Assembly (NCBI GenBank): GCA_000953695.1
Contig: LN554846.1
Location: 2,736,151 to 2,800,150, forward strand
Direction: 5' to 3'
DNA length: 64,000 nucleotides
Source: Aliivibrio wodanis
GTDB taxonomy: Bacteria; Pseudomonadota; Gammaproteobacteria; Enterobacterales; Vibrionaceae
Shown here: one piece after another, positions 51,691 through 60,955 of the stretch
How positions within the stretch are numbered: the first letter of the stretch is position 1
Layout of the letters: each line of letters starts with the position of its first letter
Translations under genes and position numbers: made by a program
Notes under the pieces: model-generated
Told to the model about the DNA's origin: nothing
Database searches by the model: none
The model's input: only the letters and a program-made list of their open reading frames with translations

Positions 51691-51729
51691 GCTCTTATAG
51701 ACTCTAGTTAGCGCAGCGTATAGTTTCTA
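51691..51729 (-). repeat. 3'-end-associated repeat module between slyD and its terminator
   Basis: Minus strand TTAGAAACTATACGCTGCGC then TAACTAGAGTCTATAAGAGC. Same orientation as the copy at 51580-51620, about 110 bases away. Confidence 0.65.
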
Positions 51730-51803
51730 ATTAATAATAGAAACCTCACCACATACACCCCTGAACCCTTTAAGCGTAGCGATCTGAACCCTGCTCTAGA
51801 AAA

Positions 51804-52394
51804 TTACTTAGAACAGTTACCGCTACCACAACATTCGTGATCTTCTTTGTGATCGTGAGAATGGCCTTCGCCACCACAACAACCGCCTTCGTGATCATGG
51901 TCGTGTCCGTGATCGTGACCACAGCCGCCTTCTTGGTGGATATGACCGTGTGCAGCTTCTTCTTCAGTAGCTTCACGTAGTGCTACCACTTCAACGTCAA
52001 AACCTAACGTTTGGCCAGCAAGCATGTGGTTACCATCAACAACAACTTCGTCGCCGTCAACTTCAGTCACTTCTACAGGGATTGGACCTTGGTCTGTATC
52101 AGCAAGGAAACGCATGCCAACTTCAATTTGCTCAACACCTTGGAAAACGTTCGCAGGAACACGTTGAACCATCTCATCCATGTGCTCGCCGTATGCTTCT
52201 TCAGGAGTAACAGTGATGCTGAATTTATCGCCTGCAACTTTGCCTTCAAGCGCTTTCTCAAGACCAACGATTAGGTTGTTGTGACCATGTAGGTAATCAA
52301 GAGGAGCTTCAACTGTTGATTGATCAACAACTACGCCTTCTTCAGTTTTTACTTGGTAAGCAAGACTTACAACAACATTCTTTTCAATTTTCAT
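51804..52394 (-). CDS. slyD: FKBP-type peptidyl-prolyl isomerase and metallochaperone SlyD
   Basis: 196 residues from the ATG at 52394 (MKIEKNVVVSLAYQVKTEEG); a longer in-frame start adds eight residues and lacks the family start. FKBP segments (PLDYLHGHNNLIVGLEKALE) flank an insert-in-flap domain (about 70-130). The last ~50 residues are a His/Cys-rich tail (GCGHDHGHDHDHEGGCCGGE) for nickel or other metals. Helps hydrogenase nickel delivery in E. coli. CCGGAGTT is the ribosome-binding site. Confidence 0.96.
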   Translation of the reverse strand: MKIEKNVVVSLAYQVKTEEGVVVDQSTVEAPLDYLHGHNNLIVGLEKALEGKVAGDKFSITVTPEEAYGEHMDEMVQRVPANVFQGVEQIEVGMRFLADTDQGPIPVEVTEVDGDEVVVDGNHMLAGQTLGFDVEVVALREATEEEAAHGHIHQEGGCGHDHGHDHDHEGGCCGGEGHSHDHKEDHECCGSGNCSK

Positions 52395-52450
52395 TTTAAC
52401 TCCGGATGCACTTGGCATTAGTGGATGGTATTCAGTGTTGCGACATAATA

Positions 52451-52645
52451 CTATTCAGGCTTAAAAACGCCAATAACATCATCTTGCGCATGTTTGGTTT
52501 TTTCTATCGATTTTGGCGTTTTGCGGTCGGTATGACCACACTCCACACATTCGACATGTTCAATATTACTTTCTTCCCACCAACGTAGCGTATCCGTAGT
52601 GCTACACGATGGGCAAACCGCACCTGCAATAAATCGTTTTTTCAC
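52451..52645 (-). CDS. yheV: YheV family small metal-binding protein (DUF2387)
   Basis: 64 residues, MKKRFIAGAVCPSCSTTDTL and RWW, then HVECVECGHTDRKT. Two CxxC pairs (CPSC and CVEC) make a zinc ribbon. The neighbour order kefB-yheV-slyD matches E. coli. Molecular function is not known to me. Confidence 0.9.
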   Translation of the reverse strand: MKKRFIAGAVCPSCSTTDTLRWWEESNIEHVECVECGHTDRKTPKSIEKTKHAQDDVIGVFKPE

Positions 52646-52681
52646 GGTTATTATCCTTGTGCTAATTAACTCTGCCTCACA

Positions 52682-54472
52682 TCAATCCCAATGGTTCTGA
52701 TCTGATCGTTCATTTTCCATTTCTAAGCCAAAGATCTCTTCTAACTCTATTCGAGCCGCTTTCGCCTTAGAAGCCAGAACCTTGTCATCTGAGTGCAATG
52801 GTAACAATTCTTTTAGCATAGCAACATCTAACTTTTTAAAATGCGACTCTGCACGTTTGGCTTGATACGGATGCATACCCAAAGATGTGAGGGTTTGTCG
52901 GCCTAAATCAAGGGCTCCATAAAAAGTTTCTCGTGAAAAGTGATCCACCCCTTCACTTAACAACTCATACGCCTCAACTCGGCTTCTCGCTCTCGCTAGA
53001 ATTTTCAAATGTGGAAAATGCTGCTGACATAAAGCAACTATCTCCATCACTTTTTGCGGATCGGTCTTACAAATCACAATCGCTTCGGCTTTTTCAGCTC
53101 CTGCTGCGCGTAATAACTCGACTTGAGTAGCATCGCCATAATAGACCTTATAGCCAAACTTTCTCAGTAAACGAATTTGGCTTGGGTCACCTTCAAGAAT
53201 GGTTAACTTAATTTTATTGGCAAACAACAGACGCCCAACAATTTGTCCAAATCGACCAAAGCCCGCGATAATTACTTTTGGCTGGGTAGCATGAGTGAAA
53301 TCCGATTGTGGCATTTCTTCTTCACCGTTCAATGTTCTACCAAACCACCAATCTTGACCTATCAGTAATAACGGCGTCGTCATCATCGATAAACTGACCA
53401 CCACCAATAAAAAGGCGGTTAACTCTCGACTTAACAAGCCTTCCATTTGCGCTGCCGTAAACAACACAAAAGCAAACTCGCCACCTTGACTTAAAATCAT
53501 CGCCATCTGACTGCGCGCTTTAGCTTGAGTACCAAACGTTCGAGCTAAGCTATAAAGCAGCATCCCTTTTGAAGTAACCAGTAGAGTGACAGCGGCCAAT
53601 ATTTCTAATGGATATTGCAGTAACAATCCTAAATTGACCGACATACCGACCGCAATAAAGAACAAACCAAGTAGCAGACCTTTAAAGGGTTCAATCGCCA
53701 CTTCTAATTCATGACGAAACTCACTTTCAGCCAGTAACACCCCTGCTAGAAATGCCCCAAGCGCCATCGATAATCCCAACTGTTTCATCGCAGCAGACAC
53801 GCCAATCACTAAAAGCAGTGCCGCAACCGTAAACAATTCACGCGCACCACTTTTCACTACATAGTTAAATAGTGGTCGTAATAAAAAATGACCTAAGGTG
53901 AAAATACCGATCACACCTGCCAGTATCCATAAGCCATCAAGCCAATTGCCACTCGCGCCCCCAGCTAGCACAGGTAATACCGCCAGCATTGGGATCACTG
54001 CAATATCTTGAAACAACAACACAGCAAAGCCCGATTGACCACTCTCAGAAGAGGATAATTTGCGTTCTTCAATCACTCGCAAAGCAATCGCGGTTGATGA
54101 CAAAGCCAAGCCCATGCCTATCACCAGACTCACTTGCCACGTCAGACCAAACAGCATCATCGCAGCAGTTATCACACAGGAAGTCACCACCACTTGGCTG
54201 CCACCTAGTCCTATGATCGGTTTTCGCATCTTCCATAATTTGTTTGGGTTTAACTCCAAGCCAATCAAAAAGAGCAACAATACCACGCCAAATTCAGAAA
54301 AATGTAAAATCGCATCTACATCCGAGATTAGCTCTAACCCCCATGGACCAATCGCAATTCCCGCCAATAAATAACCAAGCACAGCGCCTAAACCAAATCG
54401 TTGGGCCAACGGAACCGTAACCACTGCCGCCGCTAAAAATATTGAACTGGTATGTAGCCAATCACCCGCCAT
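52682..54472 (-). CDS. kefB: Glutathione-regulated potassium-efflux antiporter KefB
   Basis: 596 residues. The CPA2-type membrane domain (about 1-390, 12 or so segments) has GVVLLLFLIGLELNPNKLWK, STAIALRVIEERKLSSSESG and the ion-binding LLFQDIAVIPMLAV. A cytoplasmic RCK/TrkA-N domain follows (about 400-520): VIIAGFGRFGQIVGRLLFAN, then LEGDPSQIRLLRKFGYKVYY. It expels K+ during electrophile stress and is gated by glutathione adducts. Its ATG overlaps the kefG stop (TAATG). KefC is the close paralog; yheV and kefG as neighbours favour KefB. Confidence 0.93.
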   Translation of the reverse strand: MAGDWLHTSSIFLAAAVVTVPLAQRFGLGAVLGYLLAGIAIGPWGLELISDVDAILHFSEFGVVLLLFLIGLELNPNKLWKMRKPIIGLGGSQVVVTSCVITAAMMLFGLTWQVSLVIGMGLALSSTAIALRVIEERKLSSSESGQSGFAVLLFQDIAVIPMLAVLPVLAGGASGNWLDGLWILAGVIGIFTLGHFLLRPLFNYVVKSGARELFTVAALLLVIGVSAAMKQLGLSMALGAFLAGVLLAESEFRHELEVAIEPFKGLLLGLFFIAVGMSVNLGLLLQYPLEILAAVTLLVTSKGMLLYSLARTFGTQAKARSQMAMILSQGGEFAFVLFTAAQMEGLLSRELTAFLLVVVSLSMMTTPLLLIGQDWWFGRTLNGEEEMPQSDFTHATQPKVIIAGFGRFGQIVGRLLFANKIKLTILEGDPSQIRLLRKFGYKVYYGDATQVELLRAAGAEKAEAIVICKTDPQKVMEIVALCQQHFPHLKILARARSRVEAYELLSEGVDHFSRETFYGALDLGRQTLTSLGMHPYQAKRAESHFKKLDVAMLKELLPLHSDDKVLASKAKAARIELEEIFGLEMENERSDQNHWD

Positions 54473-55014
54473 TAGATGCCTCCTTTGGGATTCAACAACC
54501 AGTCTCTATACTCATCAATAAACTGCTGACGTTTTTCTACCGTAATTTTTCGAGCCCAATATTGAATTGATGGCGTTAACCATTCCATCTGACATAACGC
54601 AGCGGTGATCTTGAAAGGAATTAAAATTTCATCCATTGTATGTTGATTATAACCCCTCTCAGAAAATGCCTCCTCAATACCACCTGCGGTAATTACACTG
54701 CGCCATTGCTTCCCTTTTAGAGCATTGCCCTCACCATAGGCAAATCCCTTTCCAAGGACACAATCCATCCACTCTTTTAACAGTGCCGGACATGAGTAGA
54801 GATAAAGAGGATGTTGAAAAACAATAATGTCATGCTGAGCAATCAACTCATGCTCATAAACTACATCAATGAAAAACTCTGGGTATTGGGCATAAAGATC
54901 ATGCACAGTGACATGAGAGAGGTTTTGATAAGCCGTTAAAATGGCTTTATTGGCCACTGAATGTTCAGGATCAGGATGAGCGAGGATCACTAATATTTTA
55001 GGCAACTGAGTCAT
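54472..55014 (-). CDS. kefG: KefG ancillary NAD(P)H oxidoreductase
   Basis: 180 residues, flavodoxin-like quinone reductase fold: ILVILAHPDPEHSVANKAIL, IIVFQHPLYLYSCPALLKEW and GKGFAYGEGNALKGKQWRSV. KefG is needed for full KefB activity in E. coli and is its cytoplasmic partner. It is first in the kefG-kefB pair, coupled through TAATG, and divergent from yheS. Confidence 0.93.
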   Translation of the reverse strand: MTQLPKILVILAHPDPEHSVANKAILTAYQNLSHVTVHDLYAQYPEFFIDVVYEHELIAQHDIIVFQHPLYLYSCPALLKEWMDCVLGKGFAYGEGNALKGKQWRSVITAGGIEEAFSERGYNQHTMDEILIPFKITAALCQMEWLTPSIQYWARKITVEKRQQFIDEYRDWLLNPKGGI

Positions 55015-55151
55015 AAATTCCTTTCTAGACTTTTCTTTTTGTTGTTATCTTCTCCATCATACAGACTATTTCCATATCGACAATCTTCCCTCTTACGCCT
55101 ACTATGCTCTTCGTATTCACTATTTTGCCAACAAGAGAAGAACACCACAGC

Positions 55152-57083
55152 ATGATTACGTTTTCAGACATTCAATTACTTCGTGGCGGGAAGCCATTAT
55201 TAGAACAAGCCTCTGCCACCATTCACCCGGGTGACAAAGTCGGCTTGGTCGGAAAAAATGGCTGTGGTAAATCCACTCTTTTTGCCCTAATCAAAGGCGA
55301 ATTAAGCGTTGATGCCGGTTCAAACCGTGTTCCTCAAAACTGGGAAATGGCATGGGTAGCGCAAGAAACACCCGCTTTAGAGCGCAAAGCAATTGATTAT
55401 GTTATCGATGGTGATCGTGAATTTCGAGGCTTAGAAGAACAGTTACGTAAAGCAGAAGATGCAGATAACGGCACCTTGGTTGCTGAACTTCACAGCAAAA
55501 TAGACATTGCTGGTGGTTACACCATTAACTCACGTGCGGCTGAATTACTAAATGGTTTAGGCTTTTCTCAACAGCAGATGGAGTGGAACTTAACTCAATT
55601 CTCTGGTGGTTGGCGTATGCGTTTAAACTTGGCTCAAGCCCTGATTTGTCGCTCAGATTTATTGCTGCTCGATGAACCAACCAACCACTTAGATTTAGAT
55701 GCAGTAATGTGGTTAGAGCGTTGGTTACAAAACTATCCTGGCACCTTAATGCTTATTTCTCATGACCGTGATTTTCTTGATCCTGTTATCAATCGTATTA
55801 TTCATGTAGAGAACCAACAGTTAAACGAATACACAGGTAACTACTCGTCATTTGAAGTGCAACGTGCTGAGAAATTAGTGCTGCAACAAGCGAAATACCA
55901 AAAGCAACAAAAGAACATGTCACACATGCAGTCATACATTGACCGCTTCCGTTACAAAGCATCAAAAGCACGTCAAGCACAAAGTCGAATTAAAGCGTTA
56001 GAGAAGATGGAAAAAGTGCTACCTGCACAGCTTGATAACCCATTTAGCTTTAATTTTAGAGAACCTGATGCTCTGCCAAACCCAATTCTAATGATGGATG
56101 AAGTGAGTGCCGGCTATGAAAACAACACCATTCTAGAACAAATTCGTTTGAACCTTGTTCCGGGCAGCCGTATTGGTCTACTGGGTCGAAATGGTGCCGG
56201 TAAATCTACCTTAATTAAATTACTCTCAGGTGAGTTAGCACCACAAAGTGGCATTTTCAGCTACTCCCAAGGCGTAAAAATTGGCTACTTTGCACAGCAT
56301 CAATTAGAAACGCTGCACATAGAAGAAACGCCACTACAACACTTAATGCAAATTGCTCCTAATCACACCGAGCAACAACTGCGTGATTACTTAGGTAGCT
56401 TTGGTTTTCAAGGCGAAAAAGCTTTAGATAAAGTAGGTCCGTTCTCAGGTGGCGAGAAAGCCCGTTTGGTATTAGCACTGGTAGTATGGCAAAAACCAAA
56501 CATGTTGCTACTCGATGAACCGACCAACCACCTTGATTTAGATATGCGCCAAGCCTTAACCATGGCACTACAAACCTTTGAAGGTGCAATGGTTATCGTC
56601 AGTCATGATAGATACTTACTTCGTGCTACCACAGATGATCTGTACTTAGTTCATGATCGCCAAGTGGTTCCTTTTGATGGTGACTTAACGGATTACTACA
56701 AATGGCTAACAGAACAAAATAAGACCGAGCGTAAAGAACAACTGCAACAAGACAAACAAGATAGCCCAAGCACCTCTACCAGCTTAAGTGCGGCAGACAA
56801 AAAAGAGCAAAAACGTAAAGAAGCCGAATTCAGAAAACAGATAGCGCCACTACGTAAAGAAGTGACTAAGCTTGAAAAGAAAATGGACAAACTGAATGAA
56901 GCCATAAGCCAAGCGGAAGAAGAGTTAGGTGATGTTTCTTTGTATGAAGCAGAAAACAAAAAGCGCTTAACGGAAGTCTTAGCGATTCAAGCCTCTGCAA
57001 AATCAGAGCTTGAAGACGTAGAGATGGAATGGATGGATCTTCAAGAACAAATTGAAGAAAAAGAGAATGCCTCTCAGCTGTAA
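55152..57083 (+). CDS. yheS: ABC-F family ATPase YheS
   Basis: 643 residues from the ATG at 55152 (MITFSDIQLLRGGKPLLEQA), which matches the E. coli start. Two ATPase domains are present: Walker A GLVGKNGCGKST and GLLGRNGAGKST, signatures FSGGWRMRLNLAQAL and FSGGEKARLVLAL, and DEPTNHLDLD twice. A P-site tRNA interaction linker lies between them (about 240-310). A C-terminal coiled coil follows (KLEKKMDKLNEAISQAEEEL). ABC-F proteins act on the ribosome; YheS has no membrane domain. Confidence 0.95.
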   Translation: MITFSDIQLLRGGKPLLEQASATIHPGDKVGLVGKNGCGKSTLFALIKGELSVDAGSNRVPQNWEMAWVAQETPALERKAIDYVIDGDREFRGLEEQLRKAEDADNGTLVAELHSKIDIAGGYTINSRAAELLNGLGFSQQQMEWNLTQFSGGWRMRLNLAQALICRSDLLLLDEPTNHLDLDAVMWLERWLQNYPGTLMLISHDRDFLDPVINRIIHVENQQLNEYTGNYSSFEVQRAEKLVLQQAKYQKQQKNMSHMQSYIDRFRYKASKARQAQSRIKALEKMEKVLPAQLDNPFSFNFREPDALPNPILMMDEVSAGYENNTILEQIRLNLVPGSRIGLLGRNGAGKSTLIKLLSGELAPQSGIFSYSQGVKIGYFAQHQLETLHIEETPLQHLMQIAPNHTEQQLRDYLGSFGFQGEKALDKVGPFSGGEKARLVLALVVWQKPNMLLLDEPTNHLDLDMRQALTMALQTFEGAMVIVSHDRYLLRATTDDLYLVHDRQVVPFDGDLTDYYKWLTEQNKTERKEQLQQDKQDSPSTSTSLSAADKKEQKRKEAEFRKQIAPLRKEVTKLEKKMDKLNEAISQAEEELGDVSLYEAENKKRLTEVLAIQASAKSELEDVEMEWMDLQEQIEEKENASQL

Positions 57084-57555
57084 TCCTCCAGTCAGTAAAC
57101 AACAAAAGGCTTTGCTTACCGGCGAAGCCTTTTGGTCCTTCTCGTTATCCCATTACAATGAAGAAGGTGTACAACAAGGCGCGCTGACCCTACAAGACAA
57201 ACATCATGGCAATGTTAACTTAGCATTACTCTTAATTTGGCTTGATAGCCTTAGCATTGGCTTTCCAACACCAGATATAAAGACTCTCGAAACGGCTCTT
57301 ATCAGCACTGACACCTTGCTGTTTTCTTATCGTAAATTACGCAAAGCGATCAAAAAATCGGCCAATATCTCTCTTTATCAAGATGCGCTTAACTTTGAGC
57401 TTCAACTCGAACGACAACAGCAAGCTGATCTTATTGAAGCTTTATTACGTATTCCATTAAAACAAGTGACAACAATCGACACTCCCGCTCTATTACTCAA
57501 TTACTGTCTTTCACTGAACGCAGAAACACTCATTTTCAACTTACAAGCTAACTAA
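57067..57555 (+). CDS. TIGR02444 (DUF2390) family protein
   Basis: 162 residues from the ATG at 57067 (MPLSCNPPVSK), overlapping yheS by 17 bases. AGAAAAAGAG is the ribosome-binding site. Mostly helical, with GEAFWSFSLSHYNEEGVQQG and VNLALLLIWLDSLSIGF, features I recall from the TIGR02444 family of small proteins beside yheS/yheT in gammaproteobacteria. No catalytic motif visible; function unknown. Confidence 0.8.
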   Translation: MPLSCNPPVSKQQKALLTGEAFWSFSLSHYNEEGVQQGALTLQDKHHGNVNLALLLIWLDSLSIGFPTPDIKTLETALISTDTLLFSYRKLRKAIKKSANISLYQDALNFELQLERQQQADLIEALLRIPLKQVTTIDTPALLLNYCLSLNAETLIFNLQAN

Positions 57556-57575
57556 GCTAATTAAGGTATATCTCG

Positions 57576-58544
57576 ATGATGGACCAATTTACACCAGCTA
57601 CAGGGTTATCCAATTGCCATATTCAAACCCTTCTGCCTCGCTTGATACGTAGAAATCCACTATTCAATGCTTATTGGCAGCGCCTTGAACTGCCTGATGG
57701 TGATTTTGTAGATTTAGCATGGAGTGAAAATCCAAATAAAGCCGGAGATAAACCCATCTTCATTTTATTTCATGGCTTAGAAGGCAGCTTTGAAAGTCCA
57801 TACGCGAATGGATTACTCGCCGCCGCTAAAGAGCAAGGTTGGTTAGGCGTAATGATGCATTTCCGAGGGTGCAGTGACGTACCAAACCGTTTAGCCAGAG
57901 CCTATCACTCAGGGGAAACCGAAGACGCACGTTTCTTTATTCAAATGTTAGATAGCCGCTTTCCACAACAAATTAAAGTGGCTACTGGGATCTCTCTGGG
58001 TGGCAATATGTTGGTAAACTATCTTGCTAAGTACAAAACAAAAACATTATTGAATGCAGCAACCGTTATTTCTGCGCCTTTAGATTTAGCCGCTTGCTCA
58101 GAGCGTATTCAACAAGGCTTTTCCCAAGTCTATCAAGGCTATTTATTACGTTCATTGAAAGCCAGTAGCATCAAAAAGATCAACGGAAGTAGAAAAGCGA
58201 TCGTCGGTTTAGATAAAACGATGATTGCTGCCATTCCCGATCTCCTGCAATTTGATAATTTACTCACCGCCCCAATGCACGGCTACGAGAACGCACAAGA
58301 CTATTATCAACAATGCAGTGGTTTGCAGTTTTTAGATAACATAGATATTCCAACACGAATTATTCACTCTAAAGACGATCCATTTATGACAAAAGCGGTG
58401 ATCCCTACTCATCCTCTGCCTAACTGTGTACACTATCAACTAACAGAGCATGGTGGTCATGTGGGCTTTATTAATGGTTCATTCACCAAACCCAATTTTT
58501 GGTTAGAGACCACCGTAAATCAGTGGTTTCAACACGTTCTATAA
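57576..58544 (+). CDS. yheT: YheT-family alpha/beta hydrolase
   Basis: 322 residues. The family start FTPATGLSNCHIQTLLPRLI is present. Catalytic triad candidates are the Ser in ATGISLGGNMLVNYLAKYKT, the Asp in HSKDDPFMTKAVI and the His in TEHGGHVGFINGSF. FILFHGLEGSFESPYANGLL holds the oxyanion-side HG motif. Related to the UPF0017 hydrolases; substrate unknown. It lies in the yheS-yheT-yheU-prkB cluster conserved in E. coli. An ATG one codon downstream is an alternative start. Confidence 0.93.
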   Translation: MMDQFTPATGLSNCHIQTLLPRLIRRNPLFNAYWQRLELPDGDFVDLAWSENPNKAGDKPIFILFHGLEGSFESPYANGLLAAAKEQGWLGVMMHFRGCSDVPNRLARAYHSGETEDARFFIQMLDSRFPQQIKVATGISLGGNMLVNYLAKYKTKTLLNAATVISAPLDLAACSERIQQGFSQVYQGYLLRSLKASSIKKINGSRKAIVGLDKTMIAAIPDLLQFDNLLTAPMHGYENAQDYYQQCSGLQFLDNIDIPTRIIHSKDDPFMTKAVIPTHPLPNCVHYQLTEHGGHVGFINGSFTKPNFWLETTVNQWFQHVL

Positions 58545-58591
58545 TCCTAACGCCACTCATGGCTATTCATTAAACGGATGAGATAAGTAGT

Positions 58592-58834
58592 ATGATCATT
58601 CCTTGGCAAGACATCGCACCAGACACACTAGAGAATTTAATTTCAGAATTTGTACTTCGAGAAGGGACAGATTACGGTGAGATGGAATGCAGCCATCAAG
58701 ATAAAGTAGAACAAATTAAGCTATTACTTAACAGTGGCGAAGCGATGGTCGTGTTTTCAGAGTTACATGAAACGGTCGATATTCAAACCAAAGCGCGTTT
58801 TAATCCTAATCTCACCAATCATGAATTTGAATAA
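58592..58834 (+). CDS. yheU: YheU family protein (UPF0270)
   Basis: 80 residues, [20 protein letters not shown] and [20 protein letters not shown], the conserved UPF0270 core. Small acidic soluble protein of unknown function between yheT and prkB as in E. coli. Confidence 0.93.
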   Translation: MIIPWQDIAPDTLENLISEFVLREGTDYGEMECSHQDKVEQIKLLLNSGEAMVVFSELHETVDIQTKARFNPNLTNHEFE

Positions 58835-58944
58835 TCGTTTTCAATCAATCACAAATTTTAAACGATAACGTATCATTTAACACAACCCTGTTATAACATT
58901 CTGACATTAAGGCTTGATGCCAAGAATAACCGACAGGGTTTGTC

Positions 58945-59814
58945 ATGTCCGCTAAACATCCAATTATCGCCGTTACTGGTTCATCCGGTGCAGGTACTAC
59001 TACGACTTCTGAAGCCTTTCGTAAAATGTTCAATATGATGGACATTAAAGCATCATGGCTTGAAGGAGATAGCTTTCATCGATTTACGCGTCCTGAAATG
59101 GATGTAGAGATCCGTAAAGCCAAAGAACAAGGTAAGCACATCAGCTACTTTGGTCCTCAAGCAAATGACTTTCCAGCACTCGAACAGTTCTTCCGTCAAT
59201 ATGGTCTTGATGGCACAGGGCAATATCGTCGCTATCTACACACGTTTGATGAGGCCGTTCCCTTCAACCAAATGCCGGGGACTTTTACTCCATGGCAAGA
59301 TTTGCCTGAAAACACCGATGTACTTTTCTATGAAGGATTACATGGTGGTGTGGTTGATGGCGATATTGATGTTTCACAACACGTCGATTTATTGATAGGC
59401 ATGGTGCCAATTGTAAACCTTGAGTGGATCCAAAAATTCGTTCGAGATACTCGTGATCGCGGTCATTCACGAGAAGCAGTAATGGATTCGATTGTTCGCT
59501 CAATGGATGATTATCTCAATTACATCACGCCGCAGTTTTCTCGTACTCACATTAACTTTCAGCGCGTACCTACGGTTGATACTTCAAACCCACTCAACGC
59601 CAAAGGCATTCCAAGCTTAGATGAAAGCTTTGTGGTGATCAGATTCCGTGGGATCCGTAATGTAGACTTTCCTTATCTGCTAGCCATGATTGATGGCTCT
59701 TTCATGTCTCGTCACAACACACTTGTAGTTCCAGGTGGAAAAATGAGTTTTGCGATGGAATTGATCATTCGCCCGTTACTACAACAGTTGATTGATACTG
59801 GAAAAATAGGCTAA
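58945..59814 (+). CDS. prkB: Phosphoribulokinase-family protein PrkB
   Basis: 289 residues. The P-loop is a variant, AVTGSSGAGTTTTSEAFRKM (GSSGAGTTTT), typical of the non-Calvin PrkB group. DVLFYEGLHGGVVDGDIDVS and RGHSREAVMDSIVRSMDDYL follow the kinase family. No RuBisCO genes are visible, and the physiological substrate of this enterobacterial/vibrio type is unclear. Last of the yheS-yheU-prkB group. Confidence 0.94.
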   Translation: MSAKHPIIAVTGSSGAGTTTTSEAFRKMFNMMDIKASWLEGDSFHRFTRPEMDVEIRKAKEQGKHISYFGPQANDFPALEQFFRQYGLDGTGQYRRYLHTFDEAVPFNQMPGTFTPWQDLPENTDVLFYEGLHGGVVDGDIDVSQHVDLLIGMVPIVNLEWIQKFVRDTRDRGHSREAVMDSIVRSMDDYLNYITPQFSRTHINFQRVPTVDTSNPLNAKGIPSLDESFVVIRFRGIRNVDFPYLLAMIDGSFMSRHNTLVVPGGKMSFAMELIIRPLLQQLIDTGKIG

Positions 59815-59861
59815 CAGTTCTAAACTGCCTCTCTTTTTCTTTTCAAATTTGGGGTTCTTCC

Positions 59862-59900
59862 AAAAATAGTGAATAATAGAGACTCTATTCACTATTTTTT
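59862..59900 (+). terminator. Terminator-like hairpin between prkB and menA
   Basis: AAAAATAGTGAATA-atagagactc-TATTCACTATTTTTT is a 14-bp stem with a T tract, 48 bases after prkB. It ends only 8 bases before the menA ATG, so it also lies in the menA leader. Confidence 0.8.
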
Positions 59901-59908
59901 GCGATGCT

Positions 59909-60817
59909 ATGAAAACTTCTCCTTTTTCTATTTGGCTCAGTGCTGCACGTCCAAAAACACTGCCTCTTGCTCTTGCTTCTATTATGACAGGCTCAGCATT
60001 GGCTTATTGGAACAATCACGTCTCTGCCACTATCACTCTCATGGCGTTTGTTACCGCAACCTTATTACAAATTTTATCTAACTTAGCTAATGATTACGGA
60101 GATGCAGTTAAAGGCACGGACAACGATGATCGTCTTGGGCCACAACGTGCCATGCAATCAGGTCTTGTCACGCAAGATACGATGAAAAAAGCCATTGGCA
60201 TTAATATCGTTTTAACCATCATTAGTGGTTTAATTCTGGTGTTTACTTCTCTACATCAAACCATGGATATCATCGGTTTTATCGCTCTGGGTTTACTGGC
60301 TATTGGTGCCGCCATCGCTTATACCATGGGTGACAAACCTTATGGTTATCGCGGTTTGGGTGATATTTCAGTATTCATCTTCTTTGGTTTATTGGGCGTA
60401 GCGGGTACTTATTATCTGCATACTGGTCATCTATCCTCTGCATTGCTACTGCCTGCGGTAGCTTGTGGTCTATTAGCCGTCGCCGTATTAAATATTAACA
60501 ACCTGCGTGATATTGAAAACGACGAAGCCTGTGGAAAAATGACACTAGTGGTTCGTATGGGTGGTGACTGGGGTCGTAAATATCACGCTGTATTAATGGC
60601 AGTTAGCTTTATCTGTCTTGCCATTTTTAGTGCCACTCAAATCCACTCACTTGCTGGTTGGTTATTTTTACTGGCTGGTCCATTTGCACTTTATCATGTA
60701 GTTTCTGTACTGCGCGCGCCTAATGGCGAAGCCATCCGACCAATGATGGGAACGGTAGTTCAGTGTGCTTTATTCACTAATATTTTCTTCTCTATTGGCC
60801 TATATTTATCGATATAG
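59909..60817 (+). CDS. menA: 1,4-dihydroxy-2-naphthoate octaprenyltransferase MenA
   Basis: 302 residues with about eight membrane segments. MenA joins the octaprenyl chain (made by IspB, present in this window) to DHNA, giving demethylmenaquinone. Motifs: LSAARPKTLPLALASIM, the prenyl-diphosphate site NDYGDAVKGTDNDDRLGPQR and NINNLRDIENDEACGKMTL. The ATG is just 8 bases after a terminator-type hairpin and no clear Shine-Dalgarno is visible (TTTTTTGCGATGCT). Confidence 0.95.
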   Translation: MKTSPFSIWLSAARPKTLPLALASIMTGSALAYWNNHVSATITLMAFVTATLLQILSNLANDYGDAVKGTDNDDRLGPQRAMQSGLVTQDTMKKAIGINIVLTIISGLILVFTSLHQTMDIIGFIALGLLAIGAAIAYTMGDKPYGYRGLGDISVFIFFGLLGVAGTYYLHTGHLSSALLLPAVACGLLAVAVLNINNLRDIENDEACGKMTLVVRMGGDWGRKYHAVLMAVSFICLAIFSATQIHSLAGWLFLLAGPFALYHVVSVLRAPNGEAIRPMMGTVVQCALFTNIFFSIGLYLSI

Positions 60818-60880
60818 CTCCAACGACAACATTGTCCGAATAACTACATAGTAAAGTTCGTATAACTTGTTGCCCATCAT

Positions 60881-60918
60881 AGTAATGACTTATTAAGCAC
60901 GTATATTAAGTCATTACT
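60881..60918. repeat. 12-bp perfect inverted repeat between menA and rraA
   Basis: AGTAATGACTTA - 14-base loop - TAAGTCATTACT. No T tract follows. It could be an operator for rraA, a regulatory RNA stem, or part of a menA terminator that lacks a tail. Confidence 0.6.
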
Positions 60919-60955
60919 AGAATATCCTTACACCAACCAAAAGGTAGACATCATC

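Larger units (their letters stand above)
51425..51803. other. Repeat-rich convergent intergenic region slyX/slyD, no gene
   Basis: 379 bases with no plausible gene. They hold three copies of the CTAGAAAC/CGC module (51429-51477 plus; 51580-51620 and 51691-51729 minus), two CCTGAAACC-type units (51486-51555 and 51760-51796) and the slyD terminator (51625-51657). Confidence 0.75.

Noticed and set aside
51425-51803. CRISPR-like array because of several repeats
   Set aside because: Units are palindromic, irregularly spaced, in both orientations, with no uniform spacers and no cas genes.
51804-51950. His/Cys-rich tract at the SlyD end as a low-complexity artefact
   Set aside because: Such a metal-binding tail is normal for SlyD.
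58945-59814. Calvin-cycle phosphoribulokinase
   Set aside because: The P-loop variant and the yheS-yheU neighbourhood mark the non-Calvin PrkB type, and no RuBisCO gene is visible.
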